Source: Triglochin maritima (Eukaryota; Streptophyta; Magnoliopsida; Alismatales; Juncaginaceae). Taken from it: a stretch of DNA of 64,000 nucleotides. The stretch covers positions 456,501 to 520,500 of the forward strand of contig OY821782.1 in assembly GCA_963682175.1 (NCBI GenBank), read 5' to 3'. The notes under the pieces are model-generated. The model worked only from the letters and a program-made list of their open reading frames with translations. It had not been told where the DNA came from and did not search any database. Position 1 is the first letter of the stretch, and the number at the start of each line of letters is the position of its first letter. Below, piece by piece: positions 22,508 to 35,600 of the stretch. The position numbers and the translations under genes were made by a program.

Positions 22508-23140
22508 CTACACGTACCCATTCTCTTCTGCCCAGGCGAGAAGTTTATCGATTACTTTTTGATCCTTCTCCGTCGGGTTGTCCTTCCTCATCAGAGAGTG
22601 AAGCATGTCCAACTTATTTTTTATTAAATGCCTCTGGAAATTCCTTTCCGCTAACTCCTCTTGCTTGGAGAAATCATCTTCTCTGACTTGGGCGGTGTAT
22701 CGCATCTGTTGTGCAAGTTCTCTAACATCGGTGTCTCTTTCGGGGCGTAATGCACTCTTAGCCTTTTTCTTAGCCTTCTTCACACCTTCTGGGCGTGTAG
22801 ACGACTCCGGTATCAGCTCTTCTGTATCCGAGGGTGATTGCGTCCTCGAGCCGTCCGTGCTCTTTCTTTTCCCAAGGCTTCCTGACTGGGGACTATTTTC
22901 ATCGTGCAACTCCGGGGACTCCCAGTCAACACACACGACATTAGCTCCGGAGATCACACTCTCCCATTTTGGGTACCTACGCAACATAACCCAAGCATCA
23001 AAATAAAGAAATTTACTAGGCACATGAGTTCGCTCGTAGATCACGTGCGCTCGTAGATTCACGCGGACTACTTTTCTTTCACGCGTGTACTGTACATTCA
23101 CGCGGACTACTTTTCTTTCACGCGTATACTGTGCAATCAC
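22508..23140 (-). pseudogene. PIF/Harbinger ORF1-like (NAM-associated C-terminal domain), partial
   Basis: An open frame of 210 codons. Its distal part (about residue 45 on) has the features of the Myb/SANT-like ORF1 accessory proteins of PIF/Harbinger elements: an AWVMLRRYPKWES motif, a Ser/Thr-rich spacer, the basic RPEGVKKAKKKAK block, and an acidic/basic helical tail ending NGYV. The first about 30 residues are translated from a 39-bp tandem repeat (VQYTRERKVVRVN repeated), so the true 5' exon with the Myb-like DNA-binding domain is missing or undetected. Confidence 0.6.
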
Positions 23141-23175
23141 GCGGATTACTTTTCACGCACGCGTATACTGTGCAT
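23059..23175. repeat. 39-bp tandem repeat, three units
   Basis: Three units start TCACGCGGACTACTTTTCTT at 23059, 23098 and 23137 with few differences. The length (13 codons) keeps the minus frame open. Confidence 0.85.
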
Positions 23176-23724
23176 TCACGCGCGTTTCGAAATTCAAATA
23201 TTCAAATTTTAAATATTCAAATTTCAAATATTCAAAATTTTGTGGTTTAATAGTGATTAATATTGTTAATTAATTAATAGTAATAATAAGTATATCGTGA
23301 ATTAGAATTATAATGTAATTAGAATTAGATTTATATAAAATGTATTTTGTTAAATGTTGTGTGAGAATTAAATTTGTTTAATTAAGAAATGATGTGGATG
23401 AAAGAGAGTGTAGGGTGGGTGGGGGTAGCCTGGGCATGGATAATGGGGTTTTTTGGGTGGGTTGGGTGAGCTGACGTGACAGAGAGAGAGAGTGCAGGGC
23501 GCCCGGAGGTAGCCCGGGTGCTGTTATTTCTGCTCTTATAATCCTCTAAAATATGCTTGTGTACTTGTGTTTATACTTGTTATGGCAAATATGATTGATG
23601 ATTCTCGTGATTTGTGGATTCGTCTTTTCTTTAAAAAAAGGGTTGTTCATCAATTCATGCACTGAAATCAATGCACGATTTGTTAGTTCAAACGGATCGA
23701 CATGTAATATAACCTAAGAGCTAC

Positions 23725-23815
23725 ACTCGGGCGCTCAGGAAGGGCGCCCGAGTTGCCCTCCCGTAACGGGAGGGTGCGCCCGGGGTAGGGCGCCCCGGGT
23801 GCATTTTCGGGCGGC
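23725..23815. repeat. GC-rich palindrome island
   Basis: Chained inverted repeats in AT-rich DNA: CTCGGGCGC...GCGCCCGAG, CCCTCCCGTAACGGGAGGG and GGGTGCGCCCGGGG...CGCCCCGGGTGC. They resemble the subterminal hairpins of the PIF-like elements, but no bounding inverted ends were found. Confidence 0.55.
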
Positions 23816-26022
23816 AGGGGATAGAATGTAGGGGTTTGAGTTGTTTCTGAGTGTAGTTAAGAAAAATTTAAGGAGGTTGGTTTGAAATGACGTGGCTGTG
23901 AGAGAAACCAGGAACTGCTCGGCGATGTTAATGATACTCTTAGGTAGCAAACACAATTGTGTGACTGGTTCTGTAATGATATCTCATTCTAGCTTGCTGT
24001 GCCGTACTGAAAAACAAATAAGGTAATATGACATTTAACGAGTTTCATCCTTGCATAGTTGCATTCGTACCAACCGATAAATTGGGAATTTATAAGACCC
24101 ACACATCCAGGGCCCTTCGAACTTTTTGACTAGTTTTGTCTAAAAGTCGACTATTAAAATGAGACTATCTATTTAAGAACCAAAATTAAACTTGCAAATT
24201 AAGAAAATTATATCATTCCACTTTGCATTCCAACTTTGTCCCAAATTATGGGGATCTTATGTAGAAATAAATACAGAATAAGTCCTTTTCCGTTCTGCAA
24301 CTTCTTTGAAAGAAAATGAGTTGTTGAAACGTATGTGCTTCCTTCAAAGTCTGCGGCATATTTTGGGTGTGAAAGGATTTCCTTTTGGAGAAATATAAAT
24401 GGGTGGAATTAGTCAACAAATAGCAGCTTTGGATAAACTAATCGCCTAATAAGTAATGATGGGCCTTGAGAACGAAAGGGACTTAATTTTAGTTTTTTCT
24501 TATGGATCTACCTTCTTTTGATAAGAATTATAATTTAATGTCAGATATATGTCTCCTATGTGCAGGATTGATTCTATCTCTTCTCATTTTCCCCACATAA
24601 GTTTTACATATGGTGTATTCCTTTTATTTTGAAATGATTTTGCAAATGTGACTTAGAAATTTTCAAATCGAGAACTTGTTCTAAGACTATGTTATGTGCT
24701 AATTAATAAGAAGTCTAGAACCTTTTCAAATTTCACTTTAACATAACATTAGGTGCATGTTGTGCACTCAATTGGCAGTGGGTCACACATTCTCTCAACA
24801 TTGATGATCTTTTTCACAGCAACACCTGAAATCTTAATTTTATAACCACAATCACCAACTTTGCACATGGTCAGACATCATATATTCCATATTTCCTAGT
24901 GTACCTTTATCTTTACACAACAAGCCATCCTGGGAACATTCTTATCTCTTCTTAATGATAGCTTGATAGTTGCATAGATGGTTGCATCAAGGAACCACTT
25001 ACACCATCTTTTGAAGGTTATTAAAAACGTGCACATCCATCAATATTCATTGCTTAGGATCAACAAGCTTGAGCTGAAGTTGCTTCCGAAACAATTAAAC
25101 CCCAACTACCCAAGAGTTTACTTTTCATACCATCATATCACCAAACACATTTTGACATAATGGCAAGTTTTAGCAAATCAGATAGAGACAACAATGCAAT
25201 GTGTTGGTGTCCCAAATATGCTAAAGATGTACCTTGGCTACCAACTACATTACTAGGTACATGACCTATATAAGTGCAACACTAATCAATTAATATGACA
25301 TAATGAACAAGTTGACATGAATGTAACACCAAAATTTCGCTTCTATATTTCAAACCACATGACAAGTCTCCATCACAAAACCTTTTCATACTGTATTCAA
25401 ACACTATACATACACATAACATTATTAATATCATCACGCCATGTTTTTATTTAATTCTGAAAGTAGAAGACAAACACTGTCATACATTCACACCAAAACA
25501 CAAGAAAATCAAGAAAAATATGGTCTATATAGTTATGTCATCTGACTCATCTCTAGATATACATACCATTTAACTAATTATTAACCATGCATGCATGGTT
25601 CAATCCGCATGCGGTATTGCTAGTATATATGAAACTTATATTGTTATGATCAACGTATACTTTGCCTGGGATTGTTTGATACATCTTAACCTTTGTATCA
25701 TACATTGAAGAGAAAATAGAAAGAAAGAAAAATCGCATGCAAGATACTCCTTGCTTATATAGAATACTGAAAAGTGGCAAAATGTTTTGCTCTTTAATTA
25801 ATTTGTATTCTACTCCTTCCTTCAACTCTTGATCAACTTAATCTATGGTTTAGGTGACCAACCATTCCACATGAGATTACTCTTTCCATATAGAACTCAC
25901 AAAAACTAGACAAAATGAAGAGGGAAGAAAGAAAGAAAAAGATGTAACCTTAATTAAGTATCCAATAAACCCAAGAAGAAAAATAATTATCATGTACAAC
26001 ATTACCCATTACAACTCCCACT
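23816..26022. other. Intergenic, no convincing gene
   Basis: AT-rich; only short frames without motifs. The right end is the 3' flank of the IDA-type gene. Confidence 0.4.
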
Positions 26023-26244
26023 TCATGGTGTTCTCCAACTTTCCAATCCAATATCATTGTGTTGCTTGGATGGCCCAGAGGGTGGAATTGGCATTCCTCT
26101 GGGCAAGAACCCAAGGAAGAAGCCTGAGTTGGTAGGAGTGGGTTGCTTTACATGGAACACTTGTGAGTTTCTTGAGCCTTGGCAACATGAGATGACAAAG
26201 ACAAGGAGTAGAAGTAGAAGTAGAATCTTCTTCGTTGTACCCAT
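26023..26244 (-). CDS. IDA-like secreted abscission peptide precursor
   Basis: A 73-aa precursor of the INFLORESCENCE DEFICIENT IN ABSCISSION family, whose processed peptides act outside the cell on HAESA-type receptor kinases to trigger organ shedding. The Met at 26244 starts a clear signal peptide (MGTTKKILLLLLLLVFVISC); an upstream in-frame Met at 26301 would add 19 residues before it and is less likely. A variable region is followed by the conserved C-terminal box FLGFLPRGMPIPPSGPSKQHN, then DIGLESWRTP. Length (Arabidopsis IDA is 77 aa), intronless form and box position all fit. The core reads SKQHN where the family normally has SKRHN. Expression and function are not shown by sequence alone. 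Confidence 0.88.
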   Translation of the reverse strand: MGTTKKILLLLLLLVFVISCCQGSRNSQVFHVKQPTPTNSGFFLGFLPRGMPIPPSGPSKQHNDIGLESWRTP

Positions 26245-26599
26245 ATCTCCACACCAAGTGCAAAAGTTGAAGCTACTAATAGTGAAGCAAATGAGAAACA
26301 AGGTTGAGATGAAGAAGGAAGAGAAGGGAGTTATGTGAGGAAAGAAATAGGTGTTGTGTTGGGGTGTAACAACACTAGTTGTTATTAAATGTGGAGTCTT
26401 TGTTGGTTATTTGTGCTGTTGGGATGAGAGATGCTTGGAATAAGAGGAAACATGGGGGTGGTGGGAATTAAATGAAGGGTGGAGAGAGAAGCCATAGACT
26501 GGGAAGATCTTGTCCACCTTGCTCTTTGGGTTTTGGTATTGTAGTAGTGGACTAGTAGTGGTGGGTAGGGGAGAACCCACCTTTTTGTTATTTATACAT

Positions 26600-28371
26600 A
26601 AATTCCGGGTGACAAGCTAATATGTTATTGATTTTCTTAATTGAATGCAAGGTTAACATTGAATTTCACACTGCCTTGGGCAAAGTCTTACAGCAGTCAT
26701 CAAACCTTACTTCCTCCTAACTAACTTTATTTTTTATTGATTTTTTGTTATTTAATTTGTCCTTTTAATAACCTTGGGAAGTATAATATAATTCAAGGTT
26801 AATTTTCTTGGTGATGATATAACTATTAACTAGTGTTCAACTCCTAGGAATAACTAAATGGCCATTGATTCTATGCGTAAGAACTTGTGTAAGTGTAACT
26901 ATACTGTCTTTCTAAATCTAGATATGAACTAACCAATACATGGTGATGTGTTTTCTCCACCTTTAGTAACTTAAAGTCAAGTTACTTTTTATAAAAGTCC
27001 ACAAATGGCAAGCTACTTGAGGGTTAAACAAAAACTTACCCTACATAATGAAATGATAGATACTTTGAACTAGTCCATCCTCTCTCTTTCCCACACCTAG
27101 GAACTATGGCATAAAGGTGTTGTTAGAAAGTATGCATGGAAAGAAATTAAGAGAAGGGGAGGTGGAGAGAAGGATGGCAAAAGCAAAGGCAGAAGAGATT
27201 AAGAAATTGGTAATGTCTTCAAGTTAGGTGAAGTGAAGGGTCCACAAGGATTTAATGGCCGACTAAGGAATTGGAACTGTTCTTTCATCCTTCAACATGA
27301 CATCTTGTCTCGTGGGTTTCTGTGGTAATCTATTTGGTGTGATGAATGTCCTCTCCCCATGTTCATCATTTTTTAGTACGAATACTTAAGTTTGTGCAAA
27401 CAGTTGTTCAACAAGACCAAGACCAAGACCAAGACCACCTTTTTTACCATATTTAACCTTTTTTTAGTATTCAAATTTTAAGATGGTATATATGTAGCTT
27501 TCACTTTTGATGTCCCCAATTTTTATGTAAATGTATTAATCGATGTGTACATGTTATGTTAATTATATATATAATAAAATCTTGTAACTTGAAAAAAAAC
27601 CTCATACTTCGGTGATCTTGAATTTTTGATTGCCTAGCATTTTCAGTTAACTTAAATATCATGGTTTGTATTTCAAGCCAATGCATTTATTGGTTTACCT
27701 TGGTTTCAGAGAAAATGACATTAATTTCCATTCACACCCTTTTCTATTTTTTATCTACTATCTCATTACTATTATACTCTATAGAAAATAGAAATATTAG
27801 ACTTTTTTCGGTCATGGAATTGAAGAAGTTCTACTTGCATCTTCCTTCTCTGAAGGGTTTTTGGCTTTTGGATGACTCTTATGTGTACAATGATGATCTC
27901 TATCTGGCTTAACTCATCCCATGCCTTTTGAAGTGATGGTCCATCTTTTGCCAAGAAGAATGCATGTCCATTTCATAGGTTTTTGTGCAACAAAAGAGAG
28001 AAAACAAGCCAAGTTTGATGGTATTGGTCGTTGAGTGCGCCCTAATCTTCGGCAGAACCCATGATCTAAGCTTCTTTGGTAGTTTCGACTTCAAACAAAT
28101 CAATCAGAAGCCTTGATTTTTGTTTCTCTATGTTGCTGGTAATTAACAAATTAAGCCAAAAGGCTATGAGTTTTATATAAGTAAACCTCTCTTTACATTA
28201 TAAAGATGCAGACTTGTATACTACCTTAGATAGTGCACATATATATATATATGTGTTGGTACTTCGGTAGCACGAGGTTGAGGAAAGGGCTGGTGTGTTG
28301 AGTGGTGTTACTAGATTAGGGGGATCTTGGTCATGGAATCATGTATGGACTTCACGTAGGATCTCAATATT

Positions 28372-28372
<1 letters not shown>
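26600..28372. other. Intergenic with a CAAGAC microsatellite
   Basis: No gene is supported. Four CAAGAC units occur at 27412-27435. Short minus frames near 27.8-28.1 kb lack recognisable motifs. Confidence 0.4.
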
Positions 28373-28373
<1 letters not shown>

Positions 28374-28410
<37 letters not shown>

Positions 28411-28611
28411 CAGGAATTCTCTAGTGAGCACATGGCTTAATTTTTTTAAATTAAGCCTCCACAATATCCACCACTCATTTCAAATTGTAAGGTAGATTAA
28501 GAAAAAACGGTTATGCTAATGAATGGTGAGATTAACTGTAAATAAGATCCAATGGTGAGATTGTAGGGGGCTTAAACTAAATTTGATGAGTCATGAGCTC
28601 AATAGAACTTG

Positions 28612-28651
<40 letters not shown>
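28374..28651. mobile_element. Short MITE, copy B, between TA microsatellites
   Basis: The MITE body is 28415-28615, about 90% like copy A at 16835-17038. (TA)n runs lie at about 28374-28406 and 28616-28651, suggesting insertion into, or seeding of, a TA repeat. Confidence 0.65.
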
Positions 28652-28657
<6 letters not shown>

Positions 28658-29647
28658 GTATTTAAGGTTATTAAAGGTGTGAGTATGTTTGATATTGTGT
28701 TATGATGATATGAGGTGTGTGGTCGGTTTACCATTAAAATCGAGCTTATTGATGTATACATTTTTTTCAAGAACATTAGGGTCGGGTCTTTTGACTGAAG
28801 CAACAACTGTCTTCAGTTGTCATTTGATTTGTTTATGTGTGGTCCATCAGGTGAGAGAACAACTCTGAAACTTTTCTCTCTTTTTTATGTGAAAATTTGA
28901 ATTTCTTGTTGACCATGAATTCTTAATAAATTGATGCGCTCGTGTTACATTTCACTTTTATCAGTAAAAGATTTATGCACGATATGCGTTCTAAAGTAAT
29001 GTACACTTCTCAAAACTGCATCAGTTCCAACCATTTCTGGAAAAAACCACTTTTTCTATTCTTAGTATTATGCTAAAACCTTGCGTAATTGGTATGACAA
29101 GAATTGTCTCTTACTGTATTCTCGGCATGTCAGTATACATTATTTATGACAACTTATTCTTGTCAGGAAAATTGAATAATGTGCCACCCTATAGATTATG
29201 AAGTTATTTAACAATTCAAGTAGACGAAGACAACGTCATCCTACATAAGAGGCGGCTGATGAACCTGCATAAGAATCTTACTCACGGGGCGATAAGAATA
29301 AAGACTTATAGGAAGCTTTATGTATTAGGATTGAAATTCTTCATGATATTGGCATACCTGAGTTGCAACACTGAAATGGAAAAGAGCTAAAACAGAAGAA
29401 TATACGCCTGTATACTATTCCCATAGGTGATCTTGTTGTGGAGGTTAAGATACAAAAGGCAGAGCTTAGACAATAATAAATAAATAAACTAAGAAATATT
29501 AACTTACAATGTGGGAGAAAAAAATACATCATCATTCCCAACCTCCTCCCAGAAAAGGAAAACACAGGGAAGTAGCAAACTTCTCAGGCGACGGTAACAA
29601 CCACACTGAGCAATTGGGATAGGAATTCTCTACATTCTCAACACAAA
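28652..29647. other. Intergenic, 3' flank of PRAF gene
   Basis: No coding region recognised. The stretch nearest 29647 probably includes the PRAF 3' UTR. Confidence 0.4.
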
Positions 29648-32600
29648 TTAGGAGAATGCTTCCATCCCAGACTTTTGGGAAGCTTGGATGTTGTACTTCT
29701 TATAAACCTTTTCGCGGTTCTCTGACCACCAGGTTTCTGCTTGATTTTCACCAAATCTTCTCCGGCTACAATATTGCCAACAGTTTTAATCAGAAAACAT
29801 GCACTCGTCAAACAACTAAACGGTAGCAATACACAGAAACCAAAAAACAATAGAAATGTGCAGTATGTATCTAAAGCATATATAAATTATTTACATGCAC
29901 ATGAGCAGGCAAAATGGCTTTTGTTGGTCTACCTTGAAAAAACCAACCTTGGCAAGACCATAGACTCAAATAATTACAGAATATAAGTAGACATGCTAGT
30001 GTCTAAACTTCTTGTGCTTGACTAGTTATATAAATTGATAAAGACAACTAGGGGCCATGAAATACTCTTGATATAACTATTGAAAAACATAAATGCATAA
30101 TACATTCCAATTGAAGCGTATTAAGTAAAAGAATACCTGAAACGAACCCGTTTGAGATCTCGTGTGCCATCCCGAAGAGCTAAAAGGGTAATATATACAC
30201 CAGGCTCAAATTGCTCCAGCCACTCTGTTTCAACTTGATTATCATCAGATGCTGCAGGAAGTTGAGGCTGAGGCGAACTCACAAAATTCTGAGGGACCTC
30301 AGCTCCCCTAACATTTGCTTCTGCTCTATCTCCAGTAACAGTTGCTCGTCCATTATTCTGCTGATGTGCCATCATAGCATAGAGTTCTTGTTTTCCATCG
30401 AACCTAGGGGTTTTCTGATCTTGAATGGTGGTACTAGATTGGTAAGCATCGCCTGAGACATTGGCTTGATTCAACATTCTAGTTGAATTAGGGACATTTA
30501 CAGCAGGAGAGGACCCATAAGAACCATTGTCTGGCTCACCTCTTCGTTGGTGGCTATTTCCTTTCATATCTGTGCGGTGAGCAAGTTGCGGTTCATGTGC
30601 CACAGCTGGAGATTTGTTGTCATCACTTTCATGGACTGCAGAAGGAAGCTTTTCAGCCATGTCTTTGAGCTGCAAAAGATTTAGAACCACATAAAGAGAA
30701 TGACATACACGTTAAAATACTGGTTAAATAAAAATTATGAAGAACCACACTTATGGTAAGCAAGTTGTCAGCATGGATATATATAGATATCATTAGGGTT
30801 CAATAATGTTATGCTTGCCACATTCTTTCTCACCAACAAGGTATCTAATGATTTCAGGAGACTTGCCTGGTACATTTTATCAGTATTCTCTTTTAAAAAA
30901 ATAATATTAGGTTGGGCTTCTAATGCAAAACTTATTCGTAGTTAGCAGCAACGGTACGAAGAATATCCCTAAATTGTCCATTGTGCGACTATTACTGACA
31001 CTCCCCTGTACATGTTACTTTTCATAAATGTAGCACATATACGTTTAACAATGATATAAGTGCTGGACTGGCTACATATTAAATTTCCGATTTCCAACTC
31101 AAATTCAGATTGGTATTGAAAAAGGATTTACCTAAAATTTTGTATGTTACAAAAACAGACTTGTGCATCTTAATATAAAAGGAACTTATCAACCTTATCT
31201 TTAAGGAATAGACCAAGAAAGAACCATTAATGTCCTGCATGGTTTTTGGCATGAGCTATGAGTTTGAATCTTAGAATATCATGCAAGATGATTGGCAGTA
31301 TAAATGCTTAAAAGTTGGGTCGACTGGAACTTATCTTTTGTTTGGAGCCTTGGAGGAAATTTAGACAATAAATGAGCATCACAAATGAAATAACTTGTGC
31401 TAATAATCAGGAACTCACGTACATCAACAGAATGCAAGATGTTGTTTACCTGTGAGGTCAATGATTTCATTACTTGTTTTGCAGCTTTGGACTTCGCAGA
31501 TTCACCTGTTGCAAATGTCAAGGCTTCTTGAGCCTTCATTGCTGATTTTTGCAGCTCAACTTCTTGGTACTTGCATTTCTTTTTCAAATTCTCCACCTTA
31601 AATCAGAGATAGATGGCACATCAGGATCAAAGAGTGAAACCAAAAGAAAACAACTGAAGAGCAAGGAATACCTCTGCCCACAAATTCTTTACTTCTTCTT
31701 TCAAATTTTCATTTTCTTCCTTCAAACTATCAAAGGCTTTGTTGTCGTTGCTTTTATCTTGTTGCTTCAAACCATCAACAACGCTACTAGAGAAAGTACC
31801 CAAAGACCCAGAAGTTGGGGTCACTGAACGTGGTGGGGTAGTGTTTCTGGACAAAGGTGACACAGTCCTAGAATTGTTCACAGAAGATGATGTTAATGGA
31901 AAGCCTGTTCTTGGGCCCATTCGATAAGTATCTGTCCCAGAAGGGAAACCAAAATCCTTCAACTGCAACAAAGAAGCAACTTGAGGTGTTGAAATCAAAG
32001 AATATGGATCTGATCTCTTTCCATTTTTAGCTGCTTTGTTGTCCAGATGCATGATGAGATCTGCCTTTGCAACTTTTGTTTCTGGTTTCTCATATCTATC
32101 TTTGTTTTCATTTGAAAGGTAAGGTGCATAACCCCTTCTGTTGTTGAAGCCACTAGTTTCCGCAACTTTAATTAATTTCATATAGCATGAATCACACACT
32201 CGATGAGGCTTGGCAGGATTAGGAGACAACGCTGCTCTCAAGGCCTTTTTGGAACTGCATGAATGACAAAATACAAGACCACAATTGTAGCAATTGTGTT
32301 TTTTACGTGTAAAGCCAAACGCCAATCTGCAGGAAGAACATTGAGACTGTTCAGCACCTGAAACCCATTTGTGTTGGCATATGGCAGCTGTAAAGTTTGA
32401 ACCACATGTGATTTGTTTAACAAGCCTATCCTTCAATGCTTCAACAAGGGTTGGTGTTTTTCGATCTTCAATATCCCCATGCCCTAGCCTTCCATTGGCT
32501 CCTTTTCCCCAAGTGTAAACCTCATTCTTTGATGTCAATATTACGACATGGTAAGAACCACATGCAACCTCTGTAACAGATTCCCGAGCAAGCCTGTCTT

Positions 32601-35600
32601 CAACTAGGCATGTTGATTTCCCATCAGAATGGGGATTGCCAAGCTGACCATAGACAACACTCCCCATTGTGAAAACATTTCCGGATACTGTTAAACCAAC
32701 AGTAAGACTATGCCCACAAGCCAACTTGTGGAAATTGTGATCAATAAGGGAAGGCACACAAGTGGGTTTTAGACGTGGCTCCTTATCACCTTGACCAAGG
32801 CGATACTTGTCACCATCTCCCCATGTGAAGAGCTTTCCTGACGACATTGTACTGTCAGACTGTGTTGTGATAACTTCTACAACTGCAGCCGTGTGCCAAG
32901 CACCACATGCAACAGTAACCGTCTTCAACCCTATCAAAGATGCTACTTCCCTTGGGAATGCAACACTTTGCTTGTTACCGTGACCTAGAACACCAAATGT
33001 TCCATCACCAAATGTGAAAAGCTGCCCTGCTGAAGTTATCAGGGCTGTATGCCAGATGCCGCAAGAAACATAAGCAACTTGAAGCCCTTCAAGAGGTCCA
33101 CAAATTCTTTTAGGTATACAATGGCTAATATCATTACCATGACCTAGAAGGCCAGCATGGTAACTCCCATCTCCCCAAGTATACAGTTCACCAGACAAAT
33201 TAATTGAGCAAGTATGGAACTCCCCACAAGCAACAAAATCAGTGATGGTGGCAGCTAAAGATTCAACTAGTTGAGGTTGAATGACATCTGTCCCAACTCC
33301 ATGGCCAAGACGCCCCCCTGATTCCTCACCCCATGTGAAGAGTTCTCCTTGCCGTGAAATCAAGGCAGCATGCCTCACACCACATGCAACATATTGAACA
33401 TCTAAAACAGTATTTGATTCCAACGACCGAGGTAAAAGAACATCTGTTTTTCCACAACAAGAGCTAACTAATTTATCATCACTCTTGGTAGAACCTTCAT
33501 TTATTATCTCTCCCCATAGATAAACGTCTCCAAGGGAATCACATTCGTCAGGTCCAGATCCATGACTAGAGGTGCTAGGGGCACTACTAGAGACACTGAC
33601 TCTGAAAGCATCTGAAGAAGCTCCTTTAATGTGCATATTTGTTGCATTTGATCTTTCGAAAGGTACCGACTTTTCAGAAGAACTGCTTTTGCGGATATTG
33701 CTTGAGTGCAGACTGCTGCTATCTGGAGAGTAAATGTCTGACGGCGTACAAGTAGAACTATCACTGAAACTAATTGAACTCAAGTCCCTACTCTCCTGTA
33801 AATTCCAATTGATGGGTGAAGAAATAGAAATTTAAAAACAGATGGACGAAAATGGATAAAAAATCATGGTAAAATTGAAGGAACCAGGATTCTGTAAGGC
33901 TTCTAAATCAGTCCCAACGGCTGAGACACAGTGATTTAGCAACAACTTAATGATGTTATCACATTTATTGAAGCTCTTCATAGATTCACACAGTACACCA
34001 ATGAATGAGTAACGACCATTAGCAGCTACAATCATACAAACTTCAACTGGAGTGCGACATCTAATATATCTTTAGCTTATCAATATATCAGTTTAAATAT
34101 AACATAAAACTTCAAACAACAGGTCACGACAACAAAACCTTTTTCCACGTGGGTATGATAAATTGATAACATCACGTAGTTTATTTTCATAATATAGAAA
34201 CATGAACAATTTTAACTAATAAAGAAACTAATTTTCTTCTTTCTAAAATGAATGTTATTTATTTTACTTTTAGTATTACAAACATAATATCAGTATACAA
34301 AGTTTATTGCGCTGATTGAAAATTGAAACCACAAAAAAATAAAGATGGTAAAGAGAAAATATGGCTTCAGTTCATATGTAGCATTGATGTGTGCAGCAAA
34401 AGAGTAAATACTTCAGCGAAAAGAATAATTACATCAAATTGAATTCCTTCGTCATTCCATCCATCAATTTTTGAGCGTCCACCTTGACCAGAACCAATCA
34501 ACACCTTTAAGCCAGCAAACCAAACCTCTGCTTCAACTTTATCTTTGCATATCTGAGGCCAATACATGTAATTAAATGGATTTAATATAATAATAAAAAT
34601 GAAATTATGCGACATTTGATCTAAAAAAGCATACAACATTTAAGCCTACCAGGTCAAGGGATCTCTTCCCACTGTCATATATGAGAGAAAAGGATAAGTA
34701 TTCTTTTTCACGAGCCGAGTATCTCTGGAATACAGCCTGAAGAATGATGACACAAGTTGAAGCAACACCTTTGTATTGATATACTAAGACGAGCATGAGG
34801 TATCGCCTTATTGGTACTCTACTACAAACTATAGTAGCTTAGGTCAACAATGTCACAACAAAATGGTAGTAAACATGCACTTACAGTTCTCTGCCCAGGA
34901 ATAATTTTCACAACCGTAGCTAATTTCAGCACCTTTTCTCCACCACTCGAGAGCCAGATTAAAGATGTTTCGTCCTTAGGAAAAACAATATCATTCCATC
35001 AGTCAATTGTGTTATAACATCGTCTAGACGACTTTGATCAAATGCCACTGGCCTAATTGGCAAATTGGTCCCAGATTTTGATGAAAACCAAAAGATATTG
35101 CTAGTTTAAATCCCCAAACAAGTAAATCCATTTTCTCAAAATTTAACGGAAATGATCCCTCCACGCCACCCTACCTTAGCAGTCTATTAATATAAAAGGT
35201 TTACGGTAATCTTTGTAAACATTCTACTGTTTTGAGCATTGTAGTATGATAAATACTTCACGAAGCTAACAAATTCAATATGGGTCAAACAGATAAACTC
35301 TATTACCAAAGCTATCACCCTCAAGGGAAAAAAATAAAATATAATCACGAAAATTTGTCCATATTGGATAAAGTGAGTGACAAACTTACATTAGAAAGCC
35401 TAAAAGGATAAAACTTAGGCTTCCCTTTACGACCATACTTTAACAGCTGAGCACCCTTCTTCAAACCAACAAGTACCTTCAAAGCAAAAAGTGGAAACTG
35501 GTAAATAGCCAAGAAAAAAACCAGAAAAATACTTACTGATTAATGAATAATGATCGGGAAAATCCTTAAGAATTAAGCATTAAGCAATAAATCAATATTA

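Larger units (their letters stand above)
22078..23523. mobile_element. PIF/Harbinger-like element carrying ORF1 only
   Basis: It is flanked by TTA (22075-22077 and 23524-23526). The left end is GGGCACCCTTAACGGGGGTGCCC; the right end reads inward CAGCACCCGGGCTACC, matching only partly. A perfect 26-bp palindrome centred on ACACGTGT lies at about 22169-22194. The cargo is a Myb-like/NAM-associated ORF1 (next entry). No DDE transposase is seen, so it would need another element to move. Confidence 0.55.

Noticed and set aside
27772..28103. Short minus frames near 27.8-28.1 kb
   Set aside because: No motif, no splice support and AT-rich surroundings.
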